From Sphingobium sp. WTD-1 (GTDB lineage: Bacteria > Pseudomonadota > Alphaproteobacteria > Sphingomonadales > Sphingomonadaceae), in contig NZ_CP119127.1 of assembly GCF_030128825.1 (NCBI RefSeq), positions 354,001 through 418,000 of the forward strand: DNA of 64,000 nt, read 5' to 3'. Shown here in pieces: positions 55,291 to 63,064 of this stretch. Each line of letters starts with the position of its first letter. The first letter of the stretch is position 1. The notes beneath the pieces are model-generated. The model worked only from the letters and a program-made list of their open reading frames with translations, was not told the origin of the DNA and made no database searches. Position numbers and translations under genes: made by a program.

Positions 55291-57461
55291 TGCTGATGCG
55301 CGCGGGAACATGCCTGGCCATCTTGCTGACACTCGCGGCGGCACAGCCGATGGTGGGCCGTGCGGTCGCGGCTCAAGGCCATTTCTGGACCATGGACGAC
55401 ATATTGGCGATCCCCGCTGTGGCCGGCACCGCGCTGGCCGATGACGGACGATCGCTTGCCTACATCCTTCGGGTCGCAAACCGAAAGGAGAACCGCACGG
55501 AGTTCGAACTCCATGTGACCAACTTCCAGCCGGATGGAGACAGGATCCTTGCCCGTTCCATCTGGATGGAAAGGCTCCAGGCCGTTCCCGGCAAAATGGC
55601 CTGGAGCCTATTGATCGATCAGGGACAAGGCGTTCAGCTCTATCAGTTCGGGGCCGACGGCGCTATGCAAGCCCTTGTCGTCAATCCCGAGCCAGTCCTG
55701 GTCGGGTCAGCCGATGGTGCACAATTCGGCTATGGCTTCACCGGGCCAGTACGCTTTGGTCTTGCCTATTATGACTGGTCACCCGACGGGCGTCGACTCT
55801 TCTACTCACTGCTGCGCGGTGAGGACGAAAAAGGAGAAATCCGGCATGATGAAGACGTCACGCGGCTGACCATCTATCGGCGACGAGGCCCGAGGGTCAC
55901 GACACATTTCTTTATGAAGGAGGATGGTGGTCCGCCGCTCTGGATCGCTGACGTTATCGGCCCCGACCGGGTTGGGCGCTATCTGGGCGGCATGCCGATC
56001 TGGCACGATGATGCGCTCGACTATGCACTCCAGGCAGACAAACTCAATGTGCCCCATATCCAGCGTTACCGCTGGCGGTTCGAGGATCGCAAAAGCCGAC
56101 CTCTTGACGAAGGGCCCGCGCTGTTCGCCGATCGCATCACGGGACCTCATGACGGAACGGTCGCGATCGAGCGCGTCAACCAGCAGCGTCGCTTGAGAGA
56201 GCGAACAATCGATGGCCGCTTGATCGACTATGGGGTGCTTGATGCCACATTGTCGGACGCTCGATCCCCTGGACATTGGCGATCTCCAGACGGGAGTATG
56301 GCTCTCATAGCAGTCCGCTTCACCAGCGCGGGCCGCTATGGCCTGATCCGCCTAGATACCGCTGGCAGAGTGGCGCGGCTCGAGGTTCCTGAAAGCCTGA
56401 CCCATTGCAGTTTTACGCCCGGACTGTCCGAAGGCGTGTGCGTGCGCGAAGGGGTAACGCGAGCGCCATCCTTCGTACGGGTCACCGTCGGCACGGGCAG
56501 GATCGAAGCGCTTCAGCCCCTGTCGCCGCGACATGATGCGGTTACGCCGCTTCGTGTGGAGACCCGCATCCTGACGAACGCCTATGGATACCGCGCGCGA
56601 AATCTGATCATTTACCCCCGGACGTATAAATCCGGGCAACGCTATCCCACTGTGCTCGTCACGCATGGTTCCGACGCCGACGAACGGTTCGGGTCAAAGG
56701 ATATACAATGGGATTATCCGATCCAGCTCTTCGCTGAACGCGGATATATGGTCATACTGGCCAATGAGCCCGACGTCTCGCAAAGTGACGAACTGGAAAA
56801 GGCTTCGGCAGATCGCAACATGTGCGGCGGGACAACACCGCCTGCGGAAATACAGCGTCTGGGTTGGCTCAATCAGCTCGAGAGCTTCCGTGTAATATTG
56901 CATGCGCTTGATTCAGAAGGCCTGATCGATCCCAGGCATGTCGGCATTGCAGGGTACAGCTATGGCTCCCAGATCGCGAATGTTGCCGTCACCCAGGCTG
57001 ATCTGTTTTCAGCTGCATCCAGCGGCGATGGGGGGTTCCTCGAACCAACCAGCTATCGCACGCACCAATGTGTCTACCGGGCTATCTATGGCGGGGCTCC
57101 TGGCGATCCTGTTGCCCAGCCAAATTATGCCGCTTTGGCCCCTTCCTATCGAGCGCGCTTCGCTCAGGCGCCCGTGCTGCAGCAGATTGCCGAACCACAT
57201 GAGTCCGCGATCGATTTCCATCAGGCATTGCGCGCTGCGCAGATCCCCTCGGAAATATCACTTTATCCCGGAGAGAGCTGGGCGTCGGACGAGACGCATT
57301 TTTTCCATCTGCCCTCAAATCAGCTGGGCGCCATGGCGGAGAATCTGGAGTGGTTTGATTATTGGCTACGGGATCTTCCACCCTCAACTGGACCGGATGG
57401 CGCGCGACGCGCGCGATGGGAGGCCATGCGGCTTGCGCGGCCCAAGTCAGGCGATCGATGA
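55290..57461 (+). CDS. Lasso peptide isopeptidase (AtxE-like, S9 family)
   Basis: This 723-residue exported hydrolase has a beta-propeller followed by an alpha/beta-hydrolase domain. The nucleophile is Ser557 in GYSYGSQ; His670 lies in DETHFF; Glu635 or Glu638 (AEPHES) is the likely acid. AtxE-type isopeptidases use Ser/Glu/His and open the lasso ring by cutting the isopeptide bond. A signal peptide (MRAGTCLAILLTLAAAQPM) places it in the periplasm. ATG 55290 overlaps the receptor stop (TGATG). It ends 8 bases from the convergent cyclase gene, inside a lasso cluster, which supports this function. Confidence 0.88.
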   Translation: MLMRAGTCLAILLTLAAAQPMVGRAVAAQGHFWTMDDILAIPAVAGTALADDGRSLAYILRVANRKENRTEFELHVTNFQPDGDRILARSIWMERLQAVPGKMAWSLLIDQGQGVQLYQFGADGAMQALVVNPEPVLVGSADGAQFGYGFTGPVRFGLAYYDWSPDGRRLFYSLLRGEDEKGEIRHDEDVTRLTIYRRRGPRVTTHFFMKEDGGPPLWIADVIGPDRVGRYLGGMPIWHDDALDYALQADKLNVPHIQRYRWRFEDRKSRPLDEGPALFADRITGPHDGTVAIERVNQQRRLRERTIDGRLIDYGVLDATLSDARSPGHWRSPDGSMALIAVRFTSAGRYGLIRLDTAGRVARLEVPESLTHCSFTPGLSEGVCVREGVTRAPSFVRVTVGTGRIEALQPLSPRHDAVTPLRVETRILTNAYGYRARNLIIYPRTYKSGQRYPTVLVTHGSDADERFGSKDIQWDYPIQLFAERGYMVILANEPDVSQSDELEKASADRNMCGGTTPPAEIQRLGWLNQLESFRVILHALDSEGLIDPRHVGIAGYSYGSQIANVAVTQADLFSAASSGDGGFLEPTSYRTHQCVYRAIYGGAPGDPVAQPNYAALAPSYRARFAQAPVLQQIAEPHESAIDFHQALRAAQIPSEISLYPGESWASDETHFFHLPSNQLGAMAENLEWFDYWLRDLPPSTGPDGARRARWEAMRLARPKSGDR

Positions 57462-57469
57462 TCGCCGAG

Positions 57470-59194
57470 CTAGCCGGCCCACTGGCGAGCCCAGCTTTCC
57501 ACCCCGGCAAGACCGAGCAGGCGGCGGGCATCCGCTCGGTCATAGGCCGGTCTGCCTGACGGCGCATCCGGCGGGGGCACAGCGCATATGAGGTCATGCT
57601 CAGCGAGGAAGCCGGACTTGAGGAAGGACAATATCTTGCGCTCATTGTCCCAATAATATCGGTCGAGAAAGCCCGCCGGCCCGCCTTTGGTCCGGCGGGC
57701 GGTAATGGCAGGCGGCAGATCGGACGAAAAGGCGCGGCGCGCCATGGAGCGATCGATCCCGCCTTCCACCCATTGCCAGCTGGGTATGCCCAGGCAGACC
57801 TCCATGACCGACTGGGCCAGTAACGGCGCGATTGTCGGTGGCTGGACGCGCCGGTCATGAAATCCTTCATAGCCTACAGCTCGGGATAATGCGCGAATAT
57901 GCGCGGCTGCGCCGGGTGCGAGGCCCTCGGGCGGTGTCAGCCAAGGATGGATAGCGATCCTCTCCTTCGCCGCATTCAATCTTTCGATGTTGAGAAAGCC
58001 AGAAGTGCCTTGCGCTGCTTTGCGCGGACCACGTGCGAGATGCCGCAAGATATAAAGCAGAATGGTGGCATAGGAAGCGTCGTGCAATCTCGAAACATCC
58101 TGGATCGAGGCGATAACAGCCTTGGCGCCCGCTGCGTCCCGATAGCGATCTAGGATCGGCACAATCGAATGGGTCATTCCAAAGACATTATCGCCGCCAT
58201 GGCCCGTGAAGAACGCCGCAATATTATGTTGTGCTGCAACCATGGCCTGAGCCTTGGCAGTGCTTTGGGCATAATGGGCCATCAGCGGACGCGCAGCATG
58301 TGCGACAATGGGCTGCTCAACATCGATGGCATCCAGGTCGTACCGATAGATGTCGAGCGGCATGTCGAGCGCTTGGGCAACAAGCTGCGCATAGTATGTC
58401 TCATCACCCTCGCGGTCGGTCCAACGCATATGGAAGCCCCGAGGCGAAGAAGTCGCCCCGGCGAGCCCCGCGCAGACGATCGAAGAATCCAGTCCACCCG
58501 ACAGGCCCGACGAGATCGAGGCGAACTCACCAGCCCAAGTTTTGATCGCGTCGAGAACGGTGGCGCGCAGATGTTCGATCGAGGCAGGGCCAAGGCGCGC
58601 ACGACCGGCTATATAGTCCCAAGGTTGCCAGAGAAGGTCCGAGCGCTGCTTTGATGGCCCGATGTGTAGCCGCCCGCCCGGCACAATTTCCCGCACTCCG
58701 CAGAGGCATGTCTGTTCGCCAGCGTGGAACGGATGCCACATGTGGAGAAGCAGCGCGTCCAGATCGACAGATATTCCATCTGATGCCGCGAAGGGAGATG
58801 TGCCCACCTGAGGCGCAATGACGATGCCCCCGTCAATCTCTCTCCAAAAAGCCGGCAGACCACCGGAGGGATCGCGGATTATGACGATGTCGCCGCCAGC
58901 AATCTGGAAGATGGCGACATAACTGCCCCAATAATCGCGTATCAGACTTTGCCCATGGGTTATGATGGCCGCATTGGTTTCGGCCGCGTTGAGCTCCTTG
59001 ACCCGCCGACTGGGTAGCGCCTTCGTAAACAGATGCCCGATTATCGCGCCCTGCGTGCCGATCATCACGACAGGGTCGGACGTCCAAAGGTTGATAGGCA
59101 CCGCGAGCGGCACCTTTGACATCTGGTCTGTCGCTGCACCTTTGGATCCGGCAGGCGCGCAGCGGACATAAGCCAGATAGCGCGACGCACTCAT
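57470..59194 (-). CDS. Lasso peptide cyclase (asparagine-synthetase-like C protein)
   Basis: This 574-residue protein is asparagine-synthase-like. It adenylates the Asp/Glu side chain of the core so that Gly1 can attack and close the macrolactam ring. It has the N-terminal glutaminase-like domain without an N-terminal catalytic Cys, then the PP-loop SSGLSGGLDSS near residues 222-232 and a C-terminal synthetase domain (FFTGHGGDNVFG). The start (ATG 59194) overlaps the B gene stop by ATGA. It is convergent with the isopeptidase. No substitutions that obviously break it are seen. Confidence 0.93.
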   Translation of the reverse strand: MSASRYLAYVRCAPAGSKGAATDQMSKVPLAVPINLWTSDPVVMIGTQGAIIGHLFTKALPSRRVKELNAAETNAAIITHGQSLIRDYWGSYVAIFQIAGGDIVIIRDPSGGLPAFWREIDGGIVIAPQVGTSPFAASDGISVDLDALLLHMWHPFHAGEQTCLCGVREIVPGGRLHIGPSKQRSDLLWQPWDYIAGRARLGPASIEHLRATVLDAIKTWAGEFASISSGLSGGLDSSIVCAGLAGATSSPRGFHMRWTDREGDETYYAQLVAQALDMPLDIYRYDLDAIDVEQPIVAHAARPLMAHYAQSTAKAQAMVAAQHNIAAFFTGHGGDNVFGMTHSIVPILDRYRDAAGAKAVIASIQDVSRLHDASYATILLYILRHLARGPRKAAQGTSGFLNIERLNAAKERIAIHPWLTPPEGLAPGAAAHIRALSRAVGYEGFHDRRVQPPTIAPLLAQSVMEVCLGIPSWQWVEGGIDRSMARRAFSSDLPPAITARRTKGGPAGFLDRYYWDNERKILSFLKSGFLAEHDLICAVPPPDAPSGRPAYDRADARRLLGLAGVESWARQWAG

Positions 59195-59829
59195 CTCGCC
59201 AGGATAGGTTCGAAAGCGGTGATCCGATCGACTCTGTCGGCCATCAGCCTGTCTTCGCACTGAACCCAACAATGCGCCGCGATCGGCAACTGTACGCCAA
59301 TCACCAGGGTCGCCTGGTGGCCGAAGCGTCGCAACATCCGCGAAATCGCGATGCTGCGCGCAAGACAGTGATTATCGAGCGGCAGAAACTGCCGCAGGAG
59401 GTAGAATGCAGCGGCGACCATGGCTTCGCTGAAGATTGGCAGTTTCAACTGCGGCCTCCCTGCCCCCACCTCGACGCGATCCAAGATGGTCCGCAGCGCG
59501 TCGCGACGGACCTGAATCACAGCAATGGACAATGCAACAAGCGCCACTGGTGCCAAGAGCCAACCATGTCTGAGCTTGATCAGATCCAGATGACTGCATG
59601 TCGGAGCTACGGGTGCCGCTGCGCCTTCTGCGTCCATTATGGCCGGATCGAGCAGTCCTGCTCGGACCAGGGCCGCAATGTTCTCAGGGCCTGGCTTTGT
59701 TGCGAGGAGGGCGGTCAGATGGTCTCTGGTTGGCCCGCGGACAAGCTGATATCGCTCGCTCGCAATATTGAGAATTACGGGCGTCTGTCCGATCAGGCAG
59801 GCATGTAAATTTCGTCCTATCTGTCGCAT
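59191..59829 (-). CDS. Lasso leader peptidase with fused RRE (B protein)
   Basis: This 212-residue protein has an N-terminal PqqD-like leader-recognition element (about 5-70, RNLHACLIGQTPVILNIASERY) and a C-terminal transglutaminase-like peptidase. The catalytic Cys is near residue 153 in LDNHCLARSIA, and the His near 185 in IAAHCWVQ. It removes the leader from the lasso precursor. AAGGA precedes ATG 59829, which is preferred over the TTG six codons upstream. It is followed by the cyclase gene and preceded by the interrupted precursor. Confidence 0.92.
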   Translation of the reverse strand: MRQIGRNLHACLIGQTPVILNIASERYQLVRGPTRDHLTALLATKPGPENIAALVRAGLLDPAIMDAEGAAAPVAPTCSHLDLIKLRHGWLLAPVALVALSIAVIQVRRDALRTILDRVEVGAGRPQLKLPIFSEAMVAAAFYLLRQFLPLDNHCLARSIAISRMLRRFGHQATLVIGVQLPIAAHCWVQCEDRLMADRVDRITAFEPILAR

Positions 59830-59851
59830 TGCGATTTCCTTCCGCAAATCA

Positions 59852-59888
59852 AAAGGGCGCGCCGCTTTGGATGAGCGGTGCGCCCTTT
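59852..59888 (-). terminator. Stem-loop between precursor gene A and gene B
   Basis: AAAGGGCGCGCCGCT (59852-59866) and AGCGGTGCGCCCTTT (59874-59888) pair with one mismatch across a 7-base loop. It begins 6 bases after the precursor stop and lies just before the B gene. Lasso operons of proteobacteria often have such a hairpin after gene A; it can stabilise the A transcript and reduce read-through into B and C. Confidence 0.75.
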
Positions 59889-59894
59889 CGACCT

Positions 59895-59925
59895 TCAGTC
59901 TTCGTCGGAAATGCCGGAAGCCTTG
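59895..59925 (-). pseudogene. 3' fragment of the interrupted lasso precursor gene
   Basis: Read on the minus strand, 59925-59917 is the target duplication (CAAGGCTTC); the next bases give Ser-Gly-Ile-Ser-Asp-Glu-Asp and stop TGA at 59897-59895. This is the original C-terminal end of the core. The codons join in frame with the 5' part at 61248-61363 when the IS and one duplication are removed. The element separates the fragment from its start codon, so it is no longer translated from the A start. Confidence 0.9.
59917..59925. repeat. 9-bp target-site duplication (left copy)
   Basis: GAAGCCTTG lies directly before the left end of the element. The same 9 bases follow the right end at 61248-61256. 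A 9-bp duplication agrees with IS256-family transposition (8-9 bp). Identical copies indicate that this insertion has not been rearranged. Confidence 0.95.
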
Positions 59926-61247
59926 GGGACTGTCAGGATTTCCGTGTGCGGCCGGGCATAATGGGCAACAAGGAGTCCCACTATGTCACGACGCAAAGAA
60001 CCTGCCATACCGAATGAGCTTCTCGATCAGCTTTTGGCGGGCGGCGCTGCCAGTGCCGCCTTCGAGCAGGGCGGTCTGCTCGATTCGCTGAAGAAGGCGC
60101 TGACAGAGCGTGCCCTGAATGCGGAGATGGATCACCACCTCGCTGGCGAAGACGGCGCCGGCAACATGCGCAACGGCTACGGTCGGAAGACGGTAATGAC
60201 CGACACCGGCAAGTTGGCGATCGACGTGCCGCGCGATCGCCAGTCGAGCTTCGACCCGCAGTTGATCGCCAAGTATCAACGCCGCTTTCCCGGCTTCGAC
60301 GACAAGATCGTGTCGATGTACGCGCGCGGCATGAGCACCCGCGAGATCACCAGGCACCTGCACGATCTATACGGCATCGACGTCTCACCCGATTTGATTA
60401 GCACGGTGACCGACGCCGTGCTCGATGAGGTCGCCACTTGGCAGCAGCGGCCGCTCGATCCGGTTTACCCGCTGGTCTTCTTCGACGCGATCCGGGTCAA
60501 GATCCGCGACGAGGGCATGGTGCGCAACAAGGCGATCCACATTGCGCTGGGCGTCCGCGCCGACGGCGCAAAGGAGGTGCTCGGCTTGTGGCTCGAGCAG
60601 AATGAGGGTGCCAAGTTCTGGCTTCGGGTGATGAACGAGCTTCGCAACCGTGGCGTTGAAGACATCCTGCTGGCCGTCGTTGACGGCCTGAAGGGCTTTC
60701 CCGATGCGATCACCGCAGTGTTCCCCGATGCGATCGTCCAGACCTGCATCGTTCACCTGCTGCGCAACTCGATGGACTTCGTCTCCTGGAAGGACCGAAA
60801 GAACCTCGCCAGCGCGCTCAAGGAGATTTACCGTGCCACCGACGCAGATGCCGCCGAAAAGGCGCTGACAGCATTTGAGGCTGGCCCTTGGGGGCAGCGC
60901 TATCCCGCCATCGGCCAGAGCTGGCGGCGCGCCTGGGGCGAGGTGATCCCGTTTTTTGCGTTCCCCGACGAGGTCCGCCGGATCATCTACACTACGAACG
61001 CCATCGAAGCTTTGAACTCGAAGCTCAGGCGGGCTGTCAGGGCCAGGGGACACTTCCCCAGCGACGAGGCCGCCACCAAGCTGCTCTACCTGATCTTGAA
61101 TCGGTCGGAGAAAGAGTGGAAGATGCCACCACGTGAGTGGACCATGGCGAAGGCGCAATTTGCCGTGATCTTCGGCGAACGTTTCATCAGAGCCATGGCG
61201 GCCTGATGATCAACCGCCCGGCCGCACACGGAAATCCTGACAGTCCC
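59926..61247 (+). mobile_element. IS256-family insertion sequence, 1322 bp
   Basis: The element is bounded by perfect 32-bp inverted repeats (59926-59957 and 61216-61247, beginning GGGACTGTCAGGATTTCCGT), carries one full transposase gene, and is flanked by the 9-bp duplication GAAGCCTTG. These are the features of a complete IS256-family element. The transposase is intact, so it may still be active. It sits inside the lasso precursor gene, with the transposase on the opposite strand. Confidence 0.97.
59983..61206 (+). CDS. IS256-family transposase
   Basis: This 407-residue DDE transposase is of usual length. The catalytic residues lie in YPLVFFDAIRVKIRDEG (first Asp), LLAVVDGLKGFPDAI (second Asp) and TTNAIEALNSKLRRAVRARG (Glu). 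AAGGAG precedes ATG 59983. There is no frameshift. The stop is 41 bases from the right end of the element. Confidence 0.97.
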   Translation: MSRRKEPAIPNELLDQLLAGGAASAAFEQGGLLDSLKKALTERALNAEMDHHLAGEDGAGNMRNGYGRKTVMTDTGKLAIDVPRDRQSSFDPQLIAKYQRRFPGFDDKIVSMYARGMSTREITRHLHDLYGIDVSPDLISTVTDAVLDEVATWQQRPLDPVYPLVFFDAIRVKIRDEGMVRNKAIHIALGVRADGAKEVLGLWLEQNEGAKFWLRVMNELRNRGVEDILLAVVDGLKGFPDAITAVFPDAIVQTCIVHLLRNSMDFVSWKDRKNLASALKEIYRATDADAAEKALTAFEAGPWGQRYPAIGQSWRRAWGEVIPFFAFPDEVRRIIYTTNAIEALNSKLRRAVRARGHFPSDEAATKLLYLILNRSEKEWKMPPREWTMAKAQFAVIFGERFIRAMAA

Positions 61248-61363
61248 GAAGCCTTGTACAGCGTGCCGTTGCCATCATCCTGGCCGATCAGCAGAACGCC
61301 GCGGGTGAGTTCGACTGCATCTCCCAAATCGACGATATCCTGCGAATGTGCATCACGTTCCAT
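61187..61363 (-). CDS. Lasso precursor gene (5' part) fused to IS sequence
   Basis: From ATG 61363 (GGAG 8 bases upstream; a second ATG at 61369 overlaps the ribosome site) the leader MERDAHSQDIVDLGDAVELTR (21 residues, Thr at -2) is followed by core GVLLIGQDDGNGTLYKAS. The element enters at codon 39; the frame runs on into it and adds GLSGFPCAAGRLIIRPPWL before a stop at 61187. The intact gene would end GISDED after the same KAS. The encoded core has Gly1, with Asp8 and Asp9 as ring partners. This explains why the cluster has no obvious precursor. Whether the hybrid is made is unknown. Confidence 0.88.
   Translation of the reverse strand: MERDAHSQDIVDLGDAVELTRGVLLIGQDDGNGTLYKASGLSGFPCAAGRLIIRPPWL
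61248..61256. repeat. 9-bp target-site duplication (right copy)
   Basis: GAAGCCTTG follows the right end of the IS and is identical to 59917-59925. Its complement encodes the Lys-Ala-Ser junction of the precursor, so the duplication lies inside codons 37-39 of the A gene. Confidence 0.95.
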
Positions 61364-61369
61364 GGTCAT

Positions 61370-62208
61370 TCTCCTTCAAATCAGCGACTCCATGTCGCAA
61401 TTCGAAAGATTTCACGGAAACAATTCACCATCCATTTTATAATTACATTATAATCTATGAACAATTATCCCGATGCCACGGGGATGTGCTAATAGTGACC
61501 GAGCAGTGAGGGCGTGCGTTCGGCACACGCACTGACCCCTTTAGCCTTTCAGCCTGGACATGCGGGCCAGTCGCCCGGTCACCATCCACAATTGACTTTG
61601 TGGAAGAAGGAGACTGTTGCGACATATCTTGTTGCACAAGATAAATTGCCCCCACTTTGATACCTATCTGGCCCTTCGCGGCCAGTGATTGCATATTTGT
61701 CTGAGGTCTCGTCAAAGCGGCAGACCTGCATTCTCCTCGCAACCCAAGGGGATTATCCCTTCGCTGCCATGCACCCATTCCGACGCTCGTCGACTGCTCT
61801 GCCGTGTCGTCAAACGGACATGCGAAATTGCAGCAAATCTTCGATAAAGTCCCATATTCGCCATGCTCAAGAATGAGAGCGGCAACAGATTCAGTGGGGA
61901 ATGCGGTTTCTTCAGAACCATTTTGGAGACACATCCATAGTGCCTGAAATATAATTAGAAACGTCCGCAGCGATAATTATAATAATCATTATTGCCCGAT
62001 AGCAGTGAAATTTACATCGGAAATTTCTTATTTCAACCAATATTAAATTGTTCGTTTGACATTTCCCAAATATAATATATTTTCAATAGTGCTTAACGTC
62101 GCCTGCGACGAAATTTGCATCCTATTTGGGTGTCGTTTCCTTACTTGCGCTATCAGCTTCACCTGCAATTCCGCGGGTGGATTCTCTGTTTTCGTGAAGG
62201 GAACGCCC
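61370..62208. other. 839-bp AT-rich region upstream of the lasso precursor
   Basis: No gene here can be assigned. The part next to 61370 must hold the promoter and 5' leader of the precursor gene on the minus strand; a TATAAT-like run lies near 61440-61455. The frame 61455-61934 (minus) is open for 159 codons but has no family signature and atypical composition, so I do not call it a gene. The right part, about 61950-62100, is very AT-rich and is likely to include the long untranslated leader of the cold-shock gene. Confidence 0.5.
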
Positions 62209-62415
62209 ATGCCTATCGGCACCGTAAAATTCTTTAATTCTGACAAGGGGTACGGCTTCCTCGCCCCCGAGGACGGCGGTCCGGACAGTTTTGTCCATAT
62301 TTCTGCCGTAGAGCGTGCGGGAATGATAACGCTCCATAAGGATCAGCGTCTGAGCTACGAAGTCGAAGCAGATCGACGAGGCAAGCAGTCGGCCGTGAAC
62401 CTGGAAGCCGCGTAA
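62209..62415 (+). CDS. Cold-shock protein, CspA family
   Basis: This 68-residue single-domain RNA/ssDNA-binding protein has the RNP1 and RNP2 motifs GTVKFFNSDKGYGFLAPED and DSFVHISAV. AAGGGA precedes ATG 62209. A longer open frame starts at 62056 but the family starts at MPIGTVKF. It is preceded by a long AT-rich region, as expected for cold-shock genes that have extended leaders. It is one of several paralogues expected in sphingomonads. Confidence 0.93.
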   Translation: MPIGTVKFFNSDKGYGFLAPEDGGPDSFVHISAVERAGMITLHKDQRLSYEVEADRRGKQSAVNLEAA

Positions 62416-62857
62416 ATTACGAAGTCGAGTTTTTATTTTACACTGCCAGCGCGGCATTGCGTCGCGCTGGCTTGCCGTCTTGTCTTTGCTTAAACATCGG
62501 ATAGCGGTTAAGTACCACATAATTGCCCGAAATATGGGCAATTGCCGCCGGCCAAGTGACAGCGGCCTAATGCTCCGGCTTTTTTTCTTTTGCCTTATGT
62601 GCCGGCGAAAGACGTCGTTGAGCGAGACTTTTTCATTACATCACATGCCAAGATGCGTGTTTCAGGAATATCATGAATCTCAGTATCCGTTTGAATATGG
62701 CTCATGCCAAATTATCGCCCGCGACTGGCAAAACGCCGCGTTCATTTTACCAAAACGTCCCTTTGGGCACTCTGCCCGTGCGCGAATTGCGCAGGGCTGT
62801 CGCTGAAATGATCGATTGACGTCCGTCGCAACGACATCCAACTCGCAGGAGATCGAC
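62416..62857. other. 442-bp gap with a terminator after the cold-shock gene
   Basis: A hairpin GCCAGCGCG (62445-62453) with CGCGCTGGC (62463-62471) follows the stop by 29 bases and may terminate the cold-shock transcript, though no U tract follows. The rest shows no gene; short open frames at 62480-62806 lack signatures. Confidence 0.45.
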
Positions 62858-63064
62858 ATGCCCGCCACGATCGACTTCTACCTGGCCCGCGTCGCACAAT
62901 GTGACAAAGAGGCGCAGGAAACCAATCTGGCGAATGTGAAAGAGCGCTGCCTGCGGTCAAAAGCTGCATGGCAGATCATGTCTGATCGCGCTTTGCTGGT
63001 CCAGATCGACCGCAAAAGACAAGCGCTGGACAAGATGCGAAAAAAGGATGAGCATCTTGATTAA
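62858..63064 (+). CDS. Small helical protein of unknown function, 68 aa
   Basis: AGGAGA precedes ATG 62858. The sequence MPATIDFYLARVAQCDKEAQ, then NLANVKERCLRSKAAWQIM, resembles a small alphaproteobacterial family with a 'L-NV-ERCLR(S/A)-AAW' centre, seen in many sphingomonads and often present in several copies, from memory. It overlaps the next gene by 17 bases, so they are in one transcript. Function unknown. Confidence 0.78.
   Translation: MPATIDFYLARVAQCDKEAQETNLANVKERCLRSKAAWQIMSDRALLVQIDRKRQALDKMRKKDEHLD

Noticed and set aside
59895..61363. Reading the 61187-61363 ORF as an unrelated small gene
   Set aside because: Its first 39 codons join exactly with the codons left of the IS after removal of the element and one duplication, and the position fits a lasso A gene.
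61370..62100. Second lasso precursor upstream of the interrupted one
   Set aside because: Scanned for short frames with a Thr at -2 and Gly1 plus Asp/Glu at 7-9 on the minus strand; none convincing was found.
62480..62806. 108-codon open frame between the cold-shock gene and the 68-residue gene
   Set aside because: Low-complexity Cys/Phe/Arg translation, no ribosome site and no recognised motif.
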